The notes below the pieces were generated by a model. That model was not told the DNA's origin, searched no databases, and worked only from the letters and a program-made list of their open reading frames with translations. Of a stretch of DNA of 64,000 bases, positions 11,401 to 23,146 are shown in pieces. The translations under genes and the position numbers were made by a program. The stretch lies in contig NC_091869.1 in assembly GCF_019399895.1 (NCBI RefSeq), forward strand, positions 8,432,001 to 8,496,000. The letters are read 5' to 3'. This stretch comes from Cardiocondyla obscurior. Lineage: Eukaryota > Arthropoda > Insecta > Hymenoptera > Formicidae. Every line of letters begins with the position of its first letter. The stretch's first letter is position 1.

Positions 11401-14400
11401 TACGGTTCGTTGAGGCGTACAATAATTTGGGAAAGGTACCGAAGAATAACGTCGCATTTTATAGCCCGACCGATAATTTTAATTTACCTTTCTCTACGGA
11501 AACTTTACGGGCGGACATGCATTCGAAGTGTTGCAAATTGCGCACTCGTGCGCTCGACGATCAAACGCGAGAGCGAACGAATGAGCCTTATCTAAGACAA
11601 TACTACCGAGCGAATGCCTCCGAAGGGTTGTAATTAATTAAACAAGCAATTCATTACACATTCTACCCTCGTCTGGTAGCCGAAGGTGGCCGTTGCCGCG
11701 GAAAGGCTTGCGGGGCCGAGGAAATTGATTGAGGGAGGTCGGGCCTGGGTCTCGATGCCACTCGCGAGAACTCTCGCCCGTTCGCAGCTCGGAATCGAAG
11801 GCTCGCGGGGGTCGCGTCTTCGGCGAGCGAAAACCGTCGGTGAGAAAGATCGAAAATGGGTGTCGCGCTCACCGTGCTCACGTCGGGAGAAGCTGATTTC
11901 GAACGGGTAAGAGAGAGAAACGACAGGCGGGAATTGGCGACGGGACGAAATGAGGATCTGTCGTTGCCAGCTGCTAACTCTCGAGAAATTCCCTGGCAGT
12001 CACGACGCGCAAAGAGGGTGTCCGATGAAATCGATAGCTCGCGACTTGCCAAGGACTTACGACTTCGTCCAATTGCCAAGCGCTTTCCGTCCCTCGCGGG
12101 AAAACGAGTTCGAAAATGCCGTCGGAGATCGTCCCGCGTTACAGATCAATATGTATAAGCGCAGTGTGCAAACGATCGAGATAGCCGGCGGGAAAAAAAT
12201 GCGCGCGGAATAATGCCACGTGAACAATTGACCGCCGATTATTTGTTACTTCGTTTAAACCGGCGAAGGGTCTCGAAGAGCGAACGATCGCACGTATGTC
12301 TACCCGGAAGGGTCGCGCGAGTGCTCGACGCCTAATGAAATACTGCGAAGAACGGCGGCGCGCCGAATTCAAAGGGTTAGGGTGGCGTGATAAATGCGTG
12401 GGTCGAGCGGCATAATTTATTAAATCTATCAAGCCAACGGCGCGGGATGCTGCCGGCGTCTCGACGCTAATCCTCGCGCGGAGATACCGTTTTCCGATCG
12501 CTCGCCCGTTTCTCACCCCGAAAATCGAATCGAGTTTGCGTGCGACGTAACGAGTCACTTGCTTCACCGGAGGAGGGCGGAAGGGTGCGGCTCGCCTAAG
12601 AAAACCGCGCTTTAGAGTTTTCTTCCCGGCCGCGCCGCTCTTTCGTTCGGCTGCTGCGGCGTGCTCGAATCACCAGTCGTTTAACAGGATCTCGTTAGTC
12701 TCGGTGCCCGTCGGTATTCCGCCGTCGCGCCCCCATTGTGTCCCCGGATCGAGCGTACCCTATTCAGCAAACCGGCGGGAATTTCGGGTTGCCGAGTTAG
12801 AATTAGGGCTTCGATTGGATTATCAGGACGGCGGGAGCCCGCCGCCACCCTTCCACCTCGGCGACCCTTCGTGTCGGCCTCTCTGGCCTCCGGTGCCTTC
12901 CACCGTTGAATCGTTGCCTTTAGGGGAAGAGAACGAACCTGCATGGTGCGGCGCGTATGGACCGTTCCTGTGCGGCGACCTCCGGTCAGGGACAGCCGAA
13001 TAGAACGTCCGCCTGTTGGGACGTCTTTAATTGGGTTGGCGACACCGTCGCAGGGAAATAAAATGTATCGATGCCCTCTCTCGTGCTTCCCTCCGTTCGT
13101 TTTCCCGGCTTCCGAAGGGACCTGCCCTGCCGTTTACCCGTATCGTTCCGCTTGTCGTTTTGGTAAATGAAAAATACGCCTTGCGCCAATTGTCGAGCAA
13201 GTCGAATGACGTACTAATTACGTTCGCGCGCTTATCAGAAGAAGCGACATAAATTTTTTTTTTTATTTTTTTTTTTTTTTAATTTTAATTTTGTAAAAAA
13301 CGTGGCGCTCGCTCGCGTAAATAAGATACTTGACCGGCGCATAGATAAGACGTACGATTGATACGCGTATCGGAGGTCCAGTGGACAGGCGCACGGTTGA
13401 TCGCAGTGCTGTCTCTTTTAGGGCAGCAACAACAGTTTCACGCCTTCGCGTTTGCCTCGCAGCGAGGCGGCCCGTTCTTCGCCTCGCCCTTAGTGGACCC
13501 GCTGCAACCCTTACCGAACCCGTTGCAACCGTTACCGAACCCGCTCCAGCCGAGGGATCCGTTGTCCTCCTTCAGACACGCGATGCCCGGCAATTGTCAG
13601 AGTAAGTAGCTCACCGTGCTCCCGCATGATTACGCCTTGACGGCCTTTAGCTTTAAGTCTCTCGTCGATGATTTACCTCATTTTTACGCATGCACCGTTC
13701 TGTAGCTTATATATGTATGCACGTTTAATATAAAAAACTGTTTAAACGTGCTGTTTTCAACCGTATAAATATGTGTAGCAAAAGTAGAAAACATTCAAGA
13801 ATTGAATCGTGCGCAGCAGAGAATTTTTCATCTTTTAATTTTATTATATTTTACAACCGGGCGGCGCCGGGAAATTTCGGTAATTTTTGTCATCGAGCAG
13901 GCGGCTTCCGTCGAGTTTGGGAATATTTTCAACCAGACTGCCGTCGGTCTGAGCGTTACAGAAGCGCAGCTTTTGGGTAGGCTCGGCAGCGAGCTTCTCG
14001 GCTTCAGAGGCGGAAACCGCAAGCCTGTTCAAAGCTAGATTAAATATTATATTAAAGGGGTTGCCACGGAAGCGCGCGTCCCAGTCGGTTGGCTCCCTGT
14101 TTTGAGGGGCGCAGCCTCTTCACCTTCTCTCCGCGTTTATAACGCAGACCCGCGAGTTTGCGCGTGAAACGCGCATCGGCGAGGTGACGCCGAGGGAACG
14201 TTACCCGTCGATTTTGATTAAAAAAGGAGCCGTCGGTCGCTCTGATTAAAATTAGCCGGCCGTGTCGATCGGCTTCGATCACCAAAGGTGCGCGAATAAT
14301 GACGTGTATATTTTATCGGCGCGGCGAAATTTTTAATACTTCTCCCCGAGGCGCGTGTATCGATAAACGGTTCTGGCAGTGCGCAAGAAGAGACGAGAAA

Positions 14401-16574
14401 AAAAGGAGCTTAAACAATAATTCGAGATTAGCCGTTTTAATGAGTTACCTCAGACATGAGAGCCAACTGCTCCGTTACTAGCAAATTTTCCGATAAAATA
14501 CGAAGCACGCTGAATATTTCCTTTATTAACTTTTTTCCCTCATCGGGCATCTGCCCGTCCGATATAATATGCGTACGCAGCCATATTATTCTCACGCTAT
14601 ACGCCCGGCGAATTCGATTTCGAGGAACGTTCCGCGCGAATCGCTTTCCTGTAATAAAATTACCAAAGCTTAGATCGTCGCGCGTCAAACTATACGTAAT
14701 TTGCTCGTTTTCGGGGTGATTAATACAATTAAAGAGCTCCGTTTGAAAAGCACGGTGATGCGCAATTTTGTAGACGCCCGTAAACGGCAGGTTCGACTCC
14801 GAGATTCAGGTATTTAAATCCCGCGGCGGATCCGAATACCTCGGAGAGGCTCGCGCGGCAACTTTCGGCGATTTTCATAAAAAGGGAGGCTCCTCTCCGG
14901 ACCGCAAGGAATCTGGCAATGCCGAAGGATGTGAAAGCGCCGGGTGGAGAGCAGTATTTAGGGTTAGCTCTCGTGACGACGGTCCGGTGGCGCTCGCCGA
15001 GGCGGGCTCGGTTATTTGAGTTGGCCCCAGCCAACGCGGGGGATGACCAACCCTTTGATCTCGATGTACTCTTCCGTTCCCCTCGCTTCCTCCGCCCGTG
15101 TCCGTCCGTGTCCCTCCCGCGAACGTTCGTGCTAGTCCTTTCTGCATTCAGCCCCCGTGACTCATTGGAAAATCTATCGGGGATGCTGCCTATACTCCGC
15201 AAAAATACATCCGCCAAGGGGCGCGCAGCGCCGCCGGTGCGCCTCGCCAAGTGATCCGAATCGGCATATAATCCGACGAAAATTCGTCCCCTCGCCGCGG
15301 TCCTCTCCATCCTCCCGTTGTCCTGGCGGACGACGGCCGCGATTATTATTTATCTTTTACCGAACGTCTGCTGTCGATGTTTTTACATTAGCACGGCTTT
15401 TCTTGTGTGTGCTTGCTTGTGCTGCTTGTTCTCGCTCATTGATTTTTCGCGGCGAGCACTTTGACGATGTTAATGCCCCTGCGGTTTGATTTTTAGATGC
15501 TCTTCCGCTCGCTCGCTCGCTCGCTCGCTCTTCTCGCCTGACTGTCTGATTTTTGTTTCTCTCTTTCTTTCGTTTGTCGTTTTTCTGGCGGAAAGTGCAA
15601 TAGATAGTTTCTCTAGATATGTCCCAGTTTGGCCTGACAGCGAGCAATTCCTGGGGATACGGTAGCACGGCCGGCTACGCCGGGTATCTTCCGGGTCCTC
15701 TCTCGTCGTGCGCTGCACAGGCCTCGTTTCCACCTCCGCCGCCACCCCCGCCGCCGCCACCGCCGTCGTCGACCTTAGCGTCCTTCGCCGGTACGGCTTC
15801 CATGGCTACGCCGACGGCACCGGACTCGACGGCGGGTTCAACTGTCACATCCGGCACCGGTAACACCGGCACCACGCCGCAGCAGGACGCTTTTTCCGCG
15901 GTTTCTTCCCGTAAGTTCAGCCCGCCGTACGCCGTGAATTTTTCCTTAGCCTTTGACGCGCCGACAACCGTGAGGCGTCCCTCGACTGTCCGAAGCCAAG
16001 TTCGAACAGGCGCGGTGAGACAAGGCTGCAACGTATTTTATTATTAAAAAAAATTTTTTTTTTTATTTATGCGAAAATTTGGAAACGGAGGTGTCGCAGG
16101 CCATGCCTCACGGTTGAATAGTCCGTTCGGAAGATCGGCGGGATCTTGGCGGTCGAGAGATCAGATCGGCCGGTTTGTCTCTGGCAAATTGAACTAGCGC
16201 CGCTTCTCCTTCCTTCGAATGTCGCAGTCGTACCGGACACCACGACGCCGGGCCAGTCCGATCCGCTGGACCCGCTGAGCAGCCTCATGTCCGGCGGCTC
16301 CTCCAGCCAGAGATATCAGGACTACGTGTCGCCGCGGTCGCTGTCCACCGATTCGAGCACCACCGAGAGCCCCGTGCACGAGGAGCAGGGCTTTGGGCAG
16401 AACTACGGCAACTACTTCCCGACGCCCGGCGTGCTGCCCAGCATTCTCTACTCCCAGCTCTACGGGAATCAGTTTCAGAATCCCGAGAGCGCCGAACAGA
16501 GGGCCGTCGCGGACAGTTGCAGCGTGAGGCAAGAGGAGGTCAGACCGGACAACAACGTCTGGCGACCGTACTGA
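5113..16574 (+). CDS. Runx (Runt-domain) transcription factor, complete, RunxA-like
   Basis: Sequence-specific nuclear transcription factor of the Runx family. The family binds TGYGGT as a heterodimer with CBF-beta and recruits Groucho/TLE corepressors. Coding exons: 5113-5431, 5612-5842, 9704-9817, 13422-13601, 15617-15910, 16228-16574; all joins are GT/AG, all introns phase 1, 494 residues. The Runt domain spans about residues 93-221. From W120 to R218 it matches vertebrate RUNX1 without gaps at a constant offset of 41. The DNA-contact residues R80, K83, R135, R139, R142, K167, T169, D171, R174 and R177 are therefore present as R121, K124, R176, R180, R183, K208, T210, D212, R215 and R218. 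The N-terminus is Gly/Ser-rich, the middle Q/F/P-rich, and the protein ends in VWRPY. Insects carry runt, lozenge, RunxA and RunxB. The RQQQQFHAFAF segment after the Runt domain favours RunxA over runt or lozenge, but this rests on memory. Being a Runx gene is near certain; the orthologue is not. Confidence 0.93.
5612..5842 (+). CDS. Gene 1 coding exon 2: N-terminal two thirds of Runt domain
   Basis: Encodes residues 107-183, from GSPHLVCTVLP through HWRSNKTLP, AGNDENCCAELRN and KNQVAKFNDLRFVGRSGR. Acceptor TTTCAG ends at 5611 and donor GTAAGT starts at 5843. It carries five of the ten DNA-contact positions (R121, K124, R176, R180, R183) and the conserved cysteine C113. The length of 231 nt is a multiple of three; skipping it would delete most of the DNA-binding domain in frame. 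Confidence 0.95.
5843..9703 (+). other. Gene 1 intron 2 (splits the Runt domain)
   Basis: 3.86 kb intron, GTAAGT...TTGCAG, phase 1. Nothing coding is recognisable. The 118-codon minus-strand frame at 7148-7504 has no known domain and is mirrored by other open frames. The 5' third is AT-rich and the 3' third is CpG-rich with purine/pyrimidine runs. No repeat family or RNA gene was recognised. Confidence 0.7.
9704..9817 (+). CDS. Gene 1 coding exon 3: C-terminal third of Runt domain
   Basis: Encodes GKSFTLTITVSTTPP through VDGPREPRSKT (residues 184-221), 114 nt. Acceptor TTGCAG ends at 9703, donor GTGAGT starts at 9818. It contains K208, T210, D212, R215 and R218, the C-terminal DNA-contact tail of the Runt domain. 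The gene 2 exon at 60333-60446 has exactly the same length, phase and boundaries, showing that the two genes share an ancestral exon structure. Confidence 0.96.
9818..13421 (+). other. Gene 1 intron 3
   Basis: 3.6 kb intron, GTGAGT...TTTTAG, phase 1. It contains a short AT microsatellite (about 10527-10538) and T-runs at 11007-11030 and 13254-13280, and otherwise mixed CpG-rich DNA. The 99-codon frame at 12704-13003 was considered as an alternative exon but lacks a convincing acceptor/donor pair in matching phase. Confidence 0.7.
13422..13601 (+). CDS. Gene 1 coding exon 4: Q/F/P-rich linker with 7-residue repeats
   Basis: Residues 222-281, 180 nt. It opens with RQQQQFHAFAF and contains two tandem copies of PLQPLPN plus a partial third (13499-13549), then RDPLSSFRHAMPGNCQ. 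Acceptor CTTTTAG ends at 13421; donor GTAAGT starts at 13602. The reading frame joins exactly to exons 3 and 5 in phase 1. The linker has no fold I can name; transactivation or repression segments usually lie here in Runx proteins. Confidence 0.9.
13499..13549 (+). repeat. 21-bp coding minisatellite in gene 1 exon 4
   Basis: Two complete 21-base units (13499-13519 and 13520-13540), each encoding PLQPLPN, and the first nine bases of a third. The units differ at only a few bases. In-frame tandem duplication in a disordered linker is the simplest explanation; copy number may vary between individuals or related species. Confidence 0.85.
13602..15616 (+). other. Gene 1 intron 4
   Basis: 2.0 kb intron, GTAAGT...CTCTAG, phase 1. 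Nothing coding recognised. A sequence resembling a tRNA B-box (GGTTCGACTCC) occurs at about 14790 but has no pairing arms. A short (CTCG)n tetranucleotide run lies at about 15500-15530, just upstream of the acceptor. Confidence 0.65.
15617..15910 (+). CDS. Gene 1 coding exon 5: aromatic segment and poly-proline tract
   Basis: Residues 282-379, 294 nt. It starts MSQFGLTASNSWGYG and runs through a Tyr/Gly-rich stretch, a run of 12 prolines (15730-15765), then a Ser/Thr/Ala-rich stretch. Acceptor TCTCTAG ends at 15616 and donor CCC|GTAAGT starts at 15911. The Trp/Tyr-rich SWGYG...YAGYL segment sits where vertebrate Runx proteins carry a WSYDQSYQYL stretch. That correspondence is suggestive only. 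Confidence 0.85.
16228..16574 (+). CDS. Gene 1 terminal exon with VWRPY Groucho motif
   Basis: Residues 380-494 and the TGA stop, 347 nt. Ser/Thr/Pro-rich start (VPDTTTPGQSDPLDPLSS), a Tyr/Gln/Asn-rich middle (GFGQNYGNYFPTPGVLPS), and the C-terminal pentapeptide VWRPY, the hallmark Groucho/TLE-binding tail of Runx proteins. Acceptor TGTCGCAG ends at 16227. The frame is open upstream of the acceptor, so read-through of the short 317-base intron would not be excluded by an immediate stop in this frame. Confidence 0.93.
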
Positions 16575-17022
16575 GAGGCGGCGGCGCGCGGCTTCTTATC
16601 TGATAATTCGACTATCGAGAAATGGTGCTCCTGGAGGGCGAGAGGGAAGTAACAGCGGGCCTCTCCGTCAGCTGCGTCGACAATCGCGACGGTGACGTGG
16701 TGATTCTCTGAGGACTGTCCAAGTGTCGAGGACGATTTTCGATAGCGAATTAGCACTAGTGGGCATTAAAACTCGGATCCCGGAGGGAACTCGGGGAACG
16801 GAGTCTCGTACGCCGAGGGACACTTTCTCGTAAAAGGCCGCAGGACGCGATATACCGTTTCGCGTCTTGTGCCGAATCGGTCTTAGAGGCGCACGTGGAA
16901 ACGAAAGGGGGGATCTGTAATTAAGCGAGAACGAATTGCGCACGGTAGAGCGAGCACGGATGTGAAAGTGTGATAACGACTACAATAACGATATCCCTAG
17001 GATGTATATACGTGTACATAAA
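16575..17022 (+). other. Probable 3' UTR of gene 1
   Basis: Follows the stop codon. No AATAAA appears close by. The nearest variant poly(A) signal is CATAAA at 17017-17022; a canonical AATAAA is at 18437-18442, which would give a UTR of about 1.9 kb. Without transcript data the true end cannot be chosen. Confidence 0.35.
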
Positions 17023-17481
17023 GCTAGAACATTGTCGTTTCATCGAATCATTATTCGCCGTTTCGCGCGATGCGATTTAGTTTCATCGATTACGTTTTCA
17101 TAGTATATAATTGCGAACGATGGCCGCGGGCTCGTGCAATACCGTCGAGGCTGACGTCGGCGATTAGCTTTGCACATTTTTTCTTTTTATTTTATTTTAT
17201 TTTATTTTTTTTCCGTCCCGTGAAAACGCGCATCTTTTACGGTTAAGTTTCTCTTCGACCCGTGTTCCAGCCGAAACTTATCTTTTGGATCGAAGGAAAT
17301 CCGACTCCACGCTTTTCGGCGGGATACTCGCAGCGACCCTAAGTTATCCCGGGAAAATCGACCGATTCGCGAAAAGCTATCACGTGCGGTCACGTTCGGG
17401 TCGAGCCAAACGATAAAATCGAATGGGATTCGATTCGCGTAAAAGTGTCGCGTGCGAGCGGCGAAACGCTCGCAGGTATTC

Positions 17482-17525
17482 AACGAATGAACGAACGAAC
17501 GAACGAACGAACGAACGAACGAACG
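17482..17525 (+). repeat. (ACGA)n tetranucleotide microsatellite
   Basis: About ten near-perfect tandem ACGA units. A minus-strand frame reads it as repeated SFVR residues, which is a composition artefact and not a protein feature. Confidence 0.95.
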
Positions 17526-17843
17526 TGCCGGCATCGAAAGTCTCTCATGCACATCGAAATTTCTGCCAGAGGAACGAAAGCTCGAGGAACAGCTCGCGAT
17601 GTAGCTTCGCGAGCGGCTTAAACCCGTTTTTGTAAACCGGCGACGGGCACTCTGCGTTACCGAAAATAATTTTCCGATATACATATCTACCGAACCTATT
17701 GTTATCGTAGTTTTTGACCGAGTCGAAGTAAAAGTGTATTTCAAAATATAAATCACACTCTTCTCATTGCTCTCTCCCACGCTGCGTCCACATTATCGTC
17801 CTCGAACTTTTATTTCGCATTTTTAAACCCATGAAAATGTCTT

Positions 17844-17850
<7 letters not shown>

Positions 17851-17874
<24 letters not shown>
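17851..17874. repeat. (AT)12 microsatellite
   Basis: Perfect alternating AT run in an AT-rich stretch about 1.3 kb downstream of the gene 1 stop codon. Confidence 0.95.
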
Positions 17875-17880
<6 letters not shown>

Positions 17881-18499
17881 ATATTATTCTTCGTTTTCAG
17901 ATTTTATTGTTTTTTTTGGCATAATATTCACATTTCGAATTTTTTTTTCTTTTTAGCGTCTTATTTTTTGGATGGTATCCTTCCTGTTGAAGTTGTCTTC
18001 GCTCAGATTATCATCATCATCTCGGAGGACCGATGGCAGATCTACATAACAGGTAGGTAGGGAAACGAATCTCTACTGGGGTCTCGGTAGCGCTAAGGGT
18101 TCTAAAGGATTCTCACTGACGGAAGTGCGTATATGCAAATTTGCAAAAGATTTAATTAAACCCGGTCTCGGGAGGGGAATTCGCGTCTGCTTCGCCGGCT
18201 CCAGGCAAGTCGTATTCACGTGTGTGACGAGGACGCGTTTCATATTTAGTACACCGAGTCAAGTTTATCGCCGTAAATGCGGTACGTTTCGGTGCCGCGG
18301 CGACGTATTTTTAAAGACGCGCGCCATCATCTTTTCCCTCCTAGCGTACGTTCTAATTAAATGCTGCTGCGACTTCGCTCGAAATTAATGCGAACGGCGA
18401 CGACGACGATGATCGCGCGACGATCCCCGGGAGAAGAATAAAATATCGGCGCGATTTTCGGTCACGTCTCGGCGAAAACTTTCGATAAACAGCGCACGG

Positions 18500-21400
18500 G
18501 CCGAACGCACGGCGGTAATTGTCTTGAATTTCGCGTCCAGAAAGTTGACTTCAAATTGGTCAAAGGGATACGCCGCGGCGAAGTTTGATGCGGATTATGA
18601 AGCGGTCCCGCATAAAGCGGCGTACTTTTCTCATTCGATAACCGAGCCACCGCCGGCGCGGGCCGGTGTTTATCGCTGTTGCACACAGGCGAGAACGACG
18701 AGCAACCTGATGGACATATGGCGGCCCATGGCGGGGGGCGGCGGGGCGACGGGGTACGGTTCGTCGTTTATACGCGGTGCCGGCATAATGGAGTAGAGTG
18801 GAGTAGAGCACGGATAATGGAGTATGAAGAATAGCGTGCGGTGAATGTCGGGACGGTCCCTCTCACCCTTCCGCTTCCCGCGGCGACTCCTCTTCGTTCT
18901 CTGTCCCTTTTCCCTCCCGACCTCCCTCGCTTTCATCCCCGCGAGAACTCCGCGTCCACCGAGCCGCTCTCCGGCGAGGGGCGGCAAACTGGACACGGCT
19001 CGTTGACTCGAGCAGTTGGCCATGCCGATTTATCGTCCCGCAGCCTGGCCGATTCCACATTAAATCCGTGATTCCGCCGGCGCTCGTCTCTTTCCGCGCG
19101 ATTCTTCCGCACATTTTTCTCTGTTATCTCGGGCGTTCTTGCGGCGTACGAACGATACGTGAGACGGGTAGCGAAGGAGGAGGGGGCGGTCTCGAACAGC
19201 GAAATCTTTTTGTCGAAATGCACATGCAGCTCCGCGCACTTCCCGAGTAATAAAGAACAATAATTATTCGCCGTAGCGAAATTTACGACGCGGCTGACCC
19301 GGGTTCGTTAAATTGAAGAAGTAGCTGCATCTGAATAGAGTGCAAAAGAATAACTCGAATGCGCAATGAATTTTTCGCAATAAAGCCCCGCCTGTGTGCA
19401 ACGGTATAACTTTTTACACAATTTCTTTTTCTAACTGCGTTATGTTAATTAATGTTCTTTTTGTACGTTCGAGTCAGTTGTTCGAGTACTAACGAGACAA
19501 TTGTCGCCGTCGACCGATTGTCTTTCGAGAGCAGCTAGGGATGAAATGGGGTGCGAGCGAAAAATGCCCCAGAACCCCACATACCAGTCGAGCTAAACGC
19601 TTTGTACACACGTACGCGCACCTCCTACATCTTTCCTACGCATCGAGCGCACGTGGCGTTCCCCGTAAACGTTCCTCTCTGGTCGCCGGCGGTCACGGCG
19701 ATATACCGGGGGTGGTTTTCGGAGGTGGCGAGGGAATCGCGGTGACGAGACGGCAGGGGAGAATGGTCGTTACACGCACCGGTCACTGCCACCCGGCTTC
19801 CTCCCCCCCGTCGGCTATCGCCGACACGACCTCCGCCCCCCATGCAAAATCACCCTTTGTCGCACTCGATGGGAAATTACTTTTTGTCCGTCGATTACGG
19901 GGTGAATTTTCGGACGACGAGATCCGATCATTTCGAACGAGATACGACTCCGATTCCGAGACATCGTCCCGTGTAAAGGGTGTTACACGAACGTCGCGAC
20001 GTTTACCAGAAATCGTTCTAAGTACGGTAATAATTTAATAAATAACAGCGAACAGCGATTAGCAGAGAAATTAATTTTTTAATTTCGTCTTTGCCGCGGT
20101 TGTTGAACGGTAGGGGGAAAAAAGAAAAAAAGATCTTGTTTCGAAAATCAAACGTGCATTGCTGTAAAAGCTCGTAAAAAAAAAAAAAAAAAAACGACAT
20201 ATTAAAATTAGCATACGCGACGTTTAACATTCCTACGGTTTCTTATTCATTACGCGCCGTAGCTCTCATATGTTAAAATTGTATTAAACTCTTGGTAGAC
20301 AGCGTCGTATTAAATTCCGCGTCGATTCGTGCATCGCATAACGATGGCTTGGAAATAAGAGAGAGACTTGACGAAGTGCGCCCGCGGGGCCGCCAGCCCT
20401 TGATTACCAAGATCTTCATCTACATGCTAAACATCGCTCCACGCCGGCGTCTTGAATACTCTTGTACTTACGTATGTATCTAGATCCATGGCTCGCGGAT
20501 CTCCGTCTCCATTCGCTCGCAGTATCCGAGGTGTTCCACCCTTCCAGGTCTCCCCTTGGCATCCTCTCACTCCCCCGAAACGCATTGCCGTACCATCTGT
20601 ATGATGTTTGCTTAGATTAAATTAACCAACCGTGAAGCCGTCCTTTGTTCTTCGCGCAGTGCGGCGAAAATGCCGACACGTTGAAAGGAATGGGAAAAGA
20701 GGGAACGGAGGAAAAAAAAAAAAAGCTCCGCTCGTACGGAGCTCCCGGGCTTTTTCCCCTGGATTGCAAAGCGAAATCAGACTTGGTAGAATTTATCGGG
20801 GGCTATACAAAATATACCACGTCGAAATCTAGGCGGTGTCCGCAGCCAGAAAGAGCGACTATCACTTTCTCGCGCTTTTCAACATCGGGAAAAGGATAGA
20901 GTTCGTAAAAAAGTAGGAAAACGTGATTTATCAGTAGAATTCTTTAAACAAGGCGCCATCTTTCTTGGTGGTGCCTAAGCGTGCTTCGTGACTTCTTAAA
21001 AGACGCTTGCCGGCGGTGCAACTTCTTTAAGAAAATATCCTTATTCTTTCTTTCTTACCGACTCGTTTTGCCCCAGGCTCAATAGCCGGTCGCTTCGCTA
21101 ATCTTACGTCGATTCAGTAGCAAATGCGCGGAAGGTGAAAACTCGAAACGACTGTTCTTAAAAGGTTTGTCTTTTATTTTAATCCTTAAATCATTTTCTG
21201 AATTGCGAAAACCGAGTCTCTGTGTTAAAAAACATTTTTAAACTTTAGAAAAATTATTTAAAAATTGGTTCTTGAGAGACGGTAAATTAATTAGTTTGCC
21301 AATGAATTATATTTTGTCGGTGATAACTATTTTTTAATGTTTTTAAATTTTTTTTATTTTTTTACCGACCTTCTGGCGAGCTGCCTTATCACGAGGGTGA

Positions 21401-23000
21401 CGGTTTCTTAAACCTAAAGAAGCCTGCTAGAAGGAAGAGAGTGAGTCTTCTTAAAAGTCTTCACCGTCTTCCTCGTACGAGGGCGGCACCGGTATCTTCT
21501 TAGGAAAAAAGATTGATAAAACAATAAGTTTGTCTTACTTTCATTATGTATACTTTGCATTTTTTTTTTTTTTTTTTAATTTTGACTTTAGTTTTTTTTT
21601 CTTTTTGTAGTTGATAACCAAGTTTACAAAGGTTAATTCGCGGCGGGAACTTTACTTTCCACAATAGCGTCGATTACCCTAAATTGACTTGTTTAAATAA
21701 GATTGCAAAGAAAGTTTAACTATTTTATTCCACTGCGAATAATCGTGCCATCTTTTTATTTTCTGTCATTAATATCTAAATAAATATACTAGGCAACAAA
21801 TTATAAAATTAAAAGGAGAATTTATAGAAAATGATAATTAATATAAAAGACATAAAAAATAAAATGCCTATCATTGAGACATAATATTAGAAATGCGACA
21901 GTTTAAATTTAATGAATGCATTTTACTTAACGCCTCGAGGAAAAATTAAAGAAAAAATCTTATGCATATATTTGCTTGATATAAATTTATTTTAACATTA
22001 TACATAAATTCGGGCGTGCAATCACGCCCCGAATGCGGCACAGTACAATATTTGGTTTCTTCGTCGAGTTCTTGCGTGAGTTATCAGCATCCGAGCATCG
22101 TAGCCGTCGTCGGGTTGGTCAAGCTGGCCATTTCTCGGCGTCGATTCTCCGACTCCGAAGAACCTGGTCAAACGCGCCGGAGAAATATGCGAGAGCCTGA
22201 CCTGAAGCAGTAGAGAGAGATCTCGGAGTATCTTGGCCGGGTCTCGCCGGTAGCTAGGCAACCCACCCCCGGGGCCCACCGTCTCCTCCTTCTCCTCATC
22301 TCTACTCTCGCTCACTCTACCCCCTTGCCACCTTTTCCTCCACGAGACCTCCTCTTCCTTCTTCCCCCTCTTCCTCCCTCTGCTTCTCTCCTCCAGCCAC
22401 CTTTACCACTACCACCTCGACCACCGACCCTCTTTCAAAATCCCCCGGCGCCCCCTGCCCCCTTCTGCTTTCTCGACCATCCATCCGCCACCCAACGGCC
22501 GCGCACTTCACCTCCTCCCTCACCGCGGGTGCGCGGGTTCCCCCAGTCGCTGCCGCAACGGCCACGCTGGGGTACCTCAGAACCCCAGGCTGCAACCTGC
22601 CAGGTTGCCCACCTCCGCGAGGTGTCAAGACTCGTGAGAATTCTCATGGAAAAATTCTAGCCGATCGCCGTAACTTGACGACGGCCATTCGGTCCGAAAG
22701 CGTCCCTCGGGGGAGATGGCGCGGAGACGCACGGCATTCTACGTGAACGTATTTTATATCGTCGCGACGGGCGTCCTATTGTCCCTCGTCTCGAGATGAG
22801 AATAGAATCAGAATAAAAGTAAGACATTTTTTCGGAGCTTATATCAAAGTAGCGTTGGAATTAGGACAGTTTTGTAGCGCGTGCGAGTCACTGCACAATC
22901 TTATATTCTCGTCCTTTGGCCGAGCTGGAGTACGCTGTTAATAAAAAATGCGCGTTCATTATTTATTCACGGGGGATGAGAAATTACGCCGGGATTTCTT
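18500..23000. other. Intergenic DNA, no gene seen
   Basis: No recognisable coding sequence. The stretch contains T-runs (21560-21605), AT-rich DNA from about 21170 to 22010, and a C/T-rich block at 22270-22500 whose proline/serine-rich frames are composition artefacts. Segments near 20950-21035 and 21370-21520 share short motifs (for example CTTCTTAAAAG) and could be remnants of an old repeat, but I could not delimit one. Confidence 0.6.
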
Positions 23001-23146
23001 AGGATGTTCTATCTGCCGAGTAAATCCCTTTCCTCGTTTATGCGCTCGCAATTGTCGCTTCCGGCTCCGATTTCTCGGGGAATCGCTCGCGAACGGCCGG
23101 CACGGCTATTGAAAATCTTAACAGTTTCCTGGGCTCCATTTTGTTT

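Noticed and set aside
12704..13003. 99-codon frame as an alternative exon in gene 1 intron 3
   Set aside because: No acceptor/donor pair of the required phase 1 bounding it convincingly.
14785..14803. tRNA B-box-like GGTTCGACTCC
   Set aside because: Flanking bases do not form a T-arm or acceptor stem, and no A-box lies upstream.
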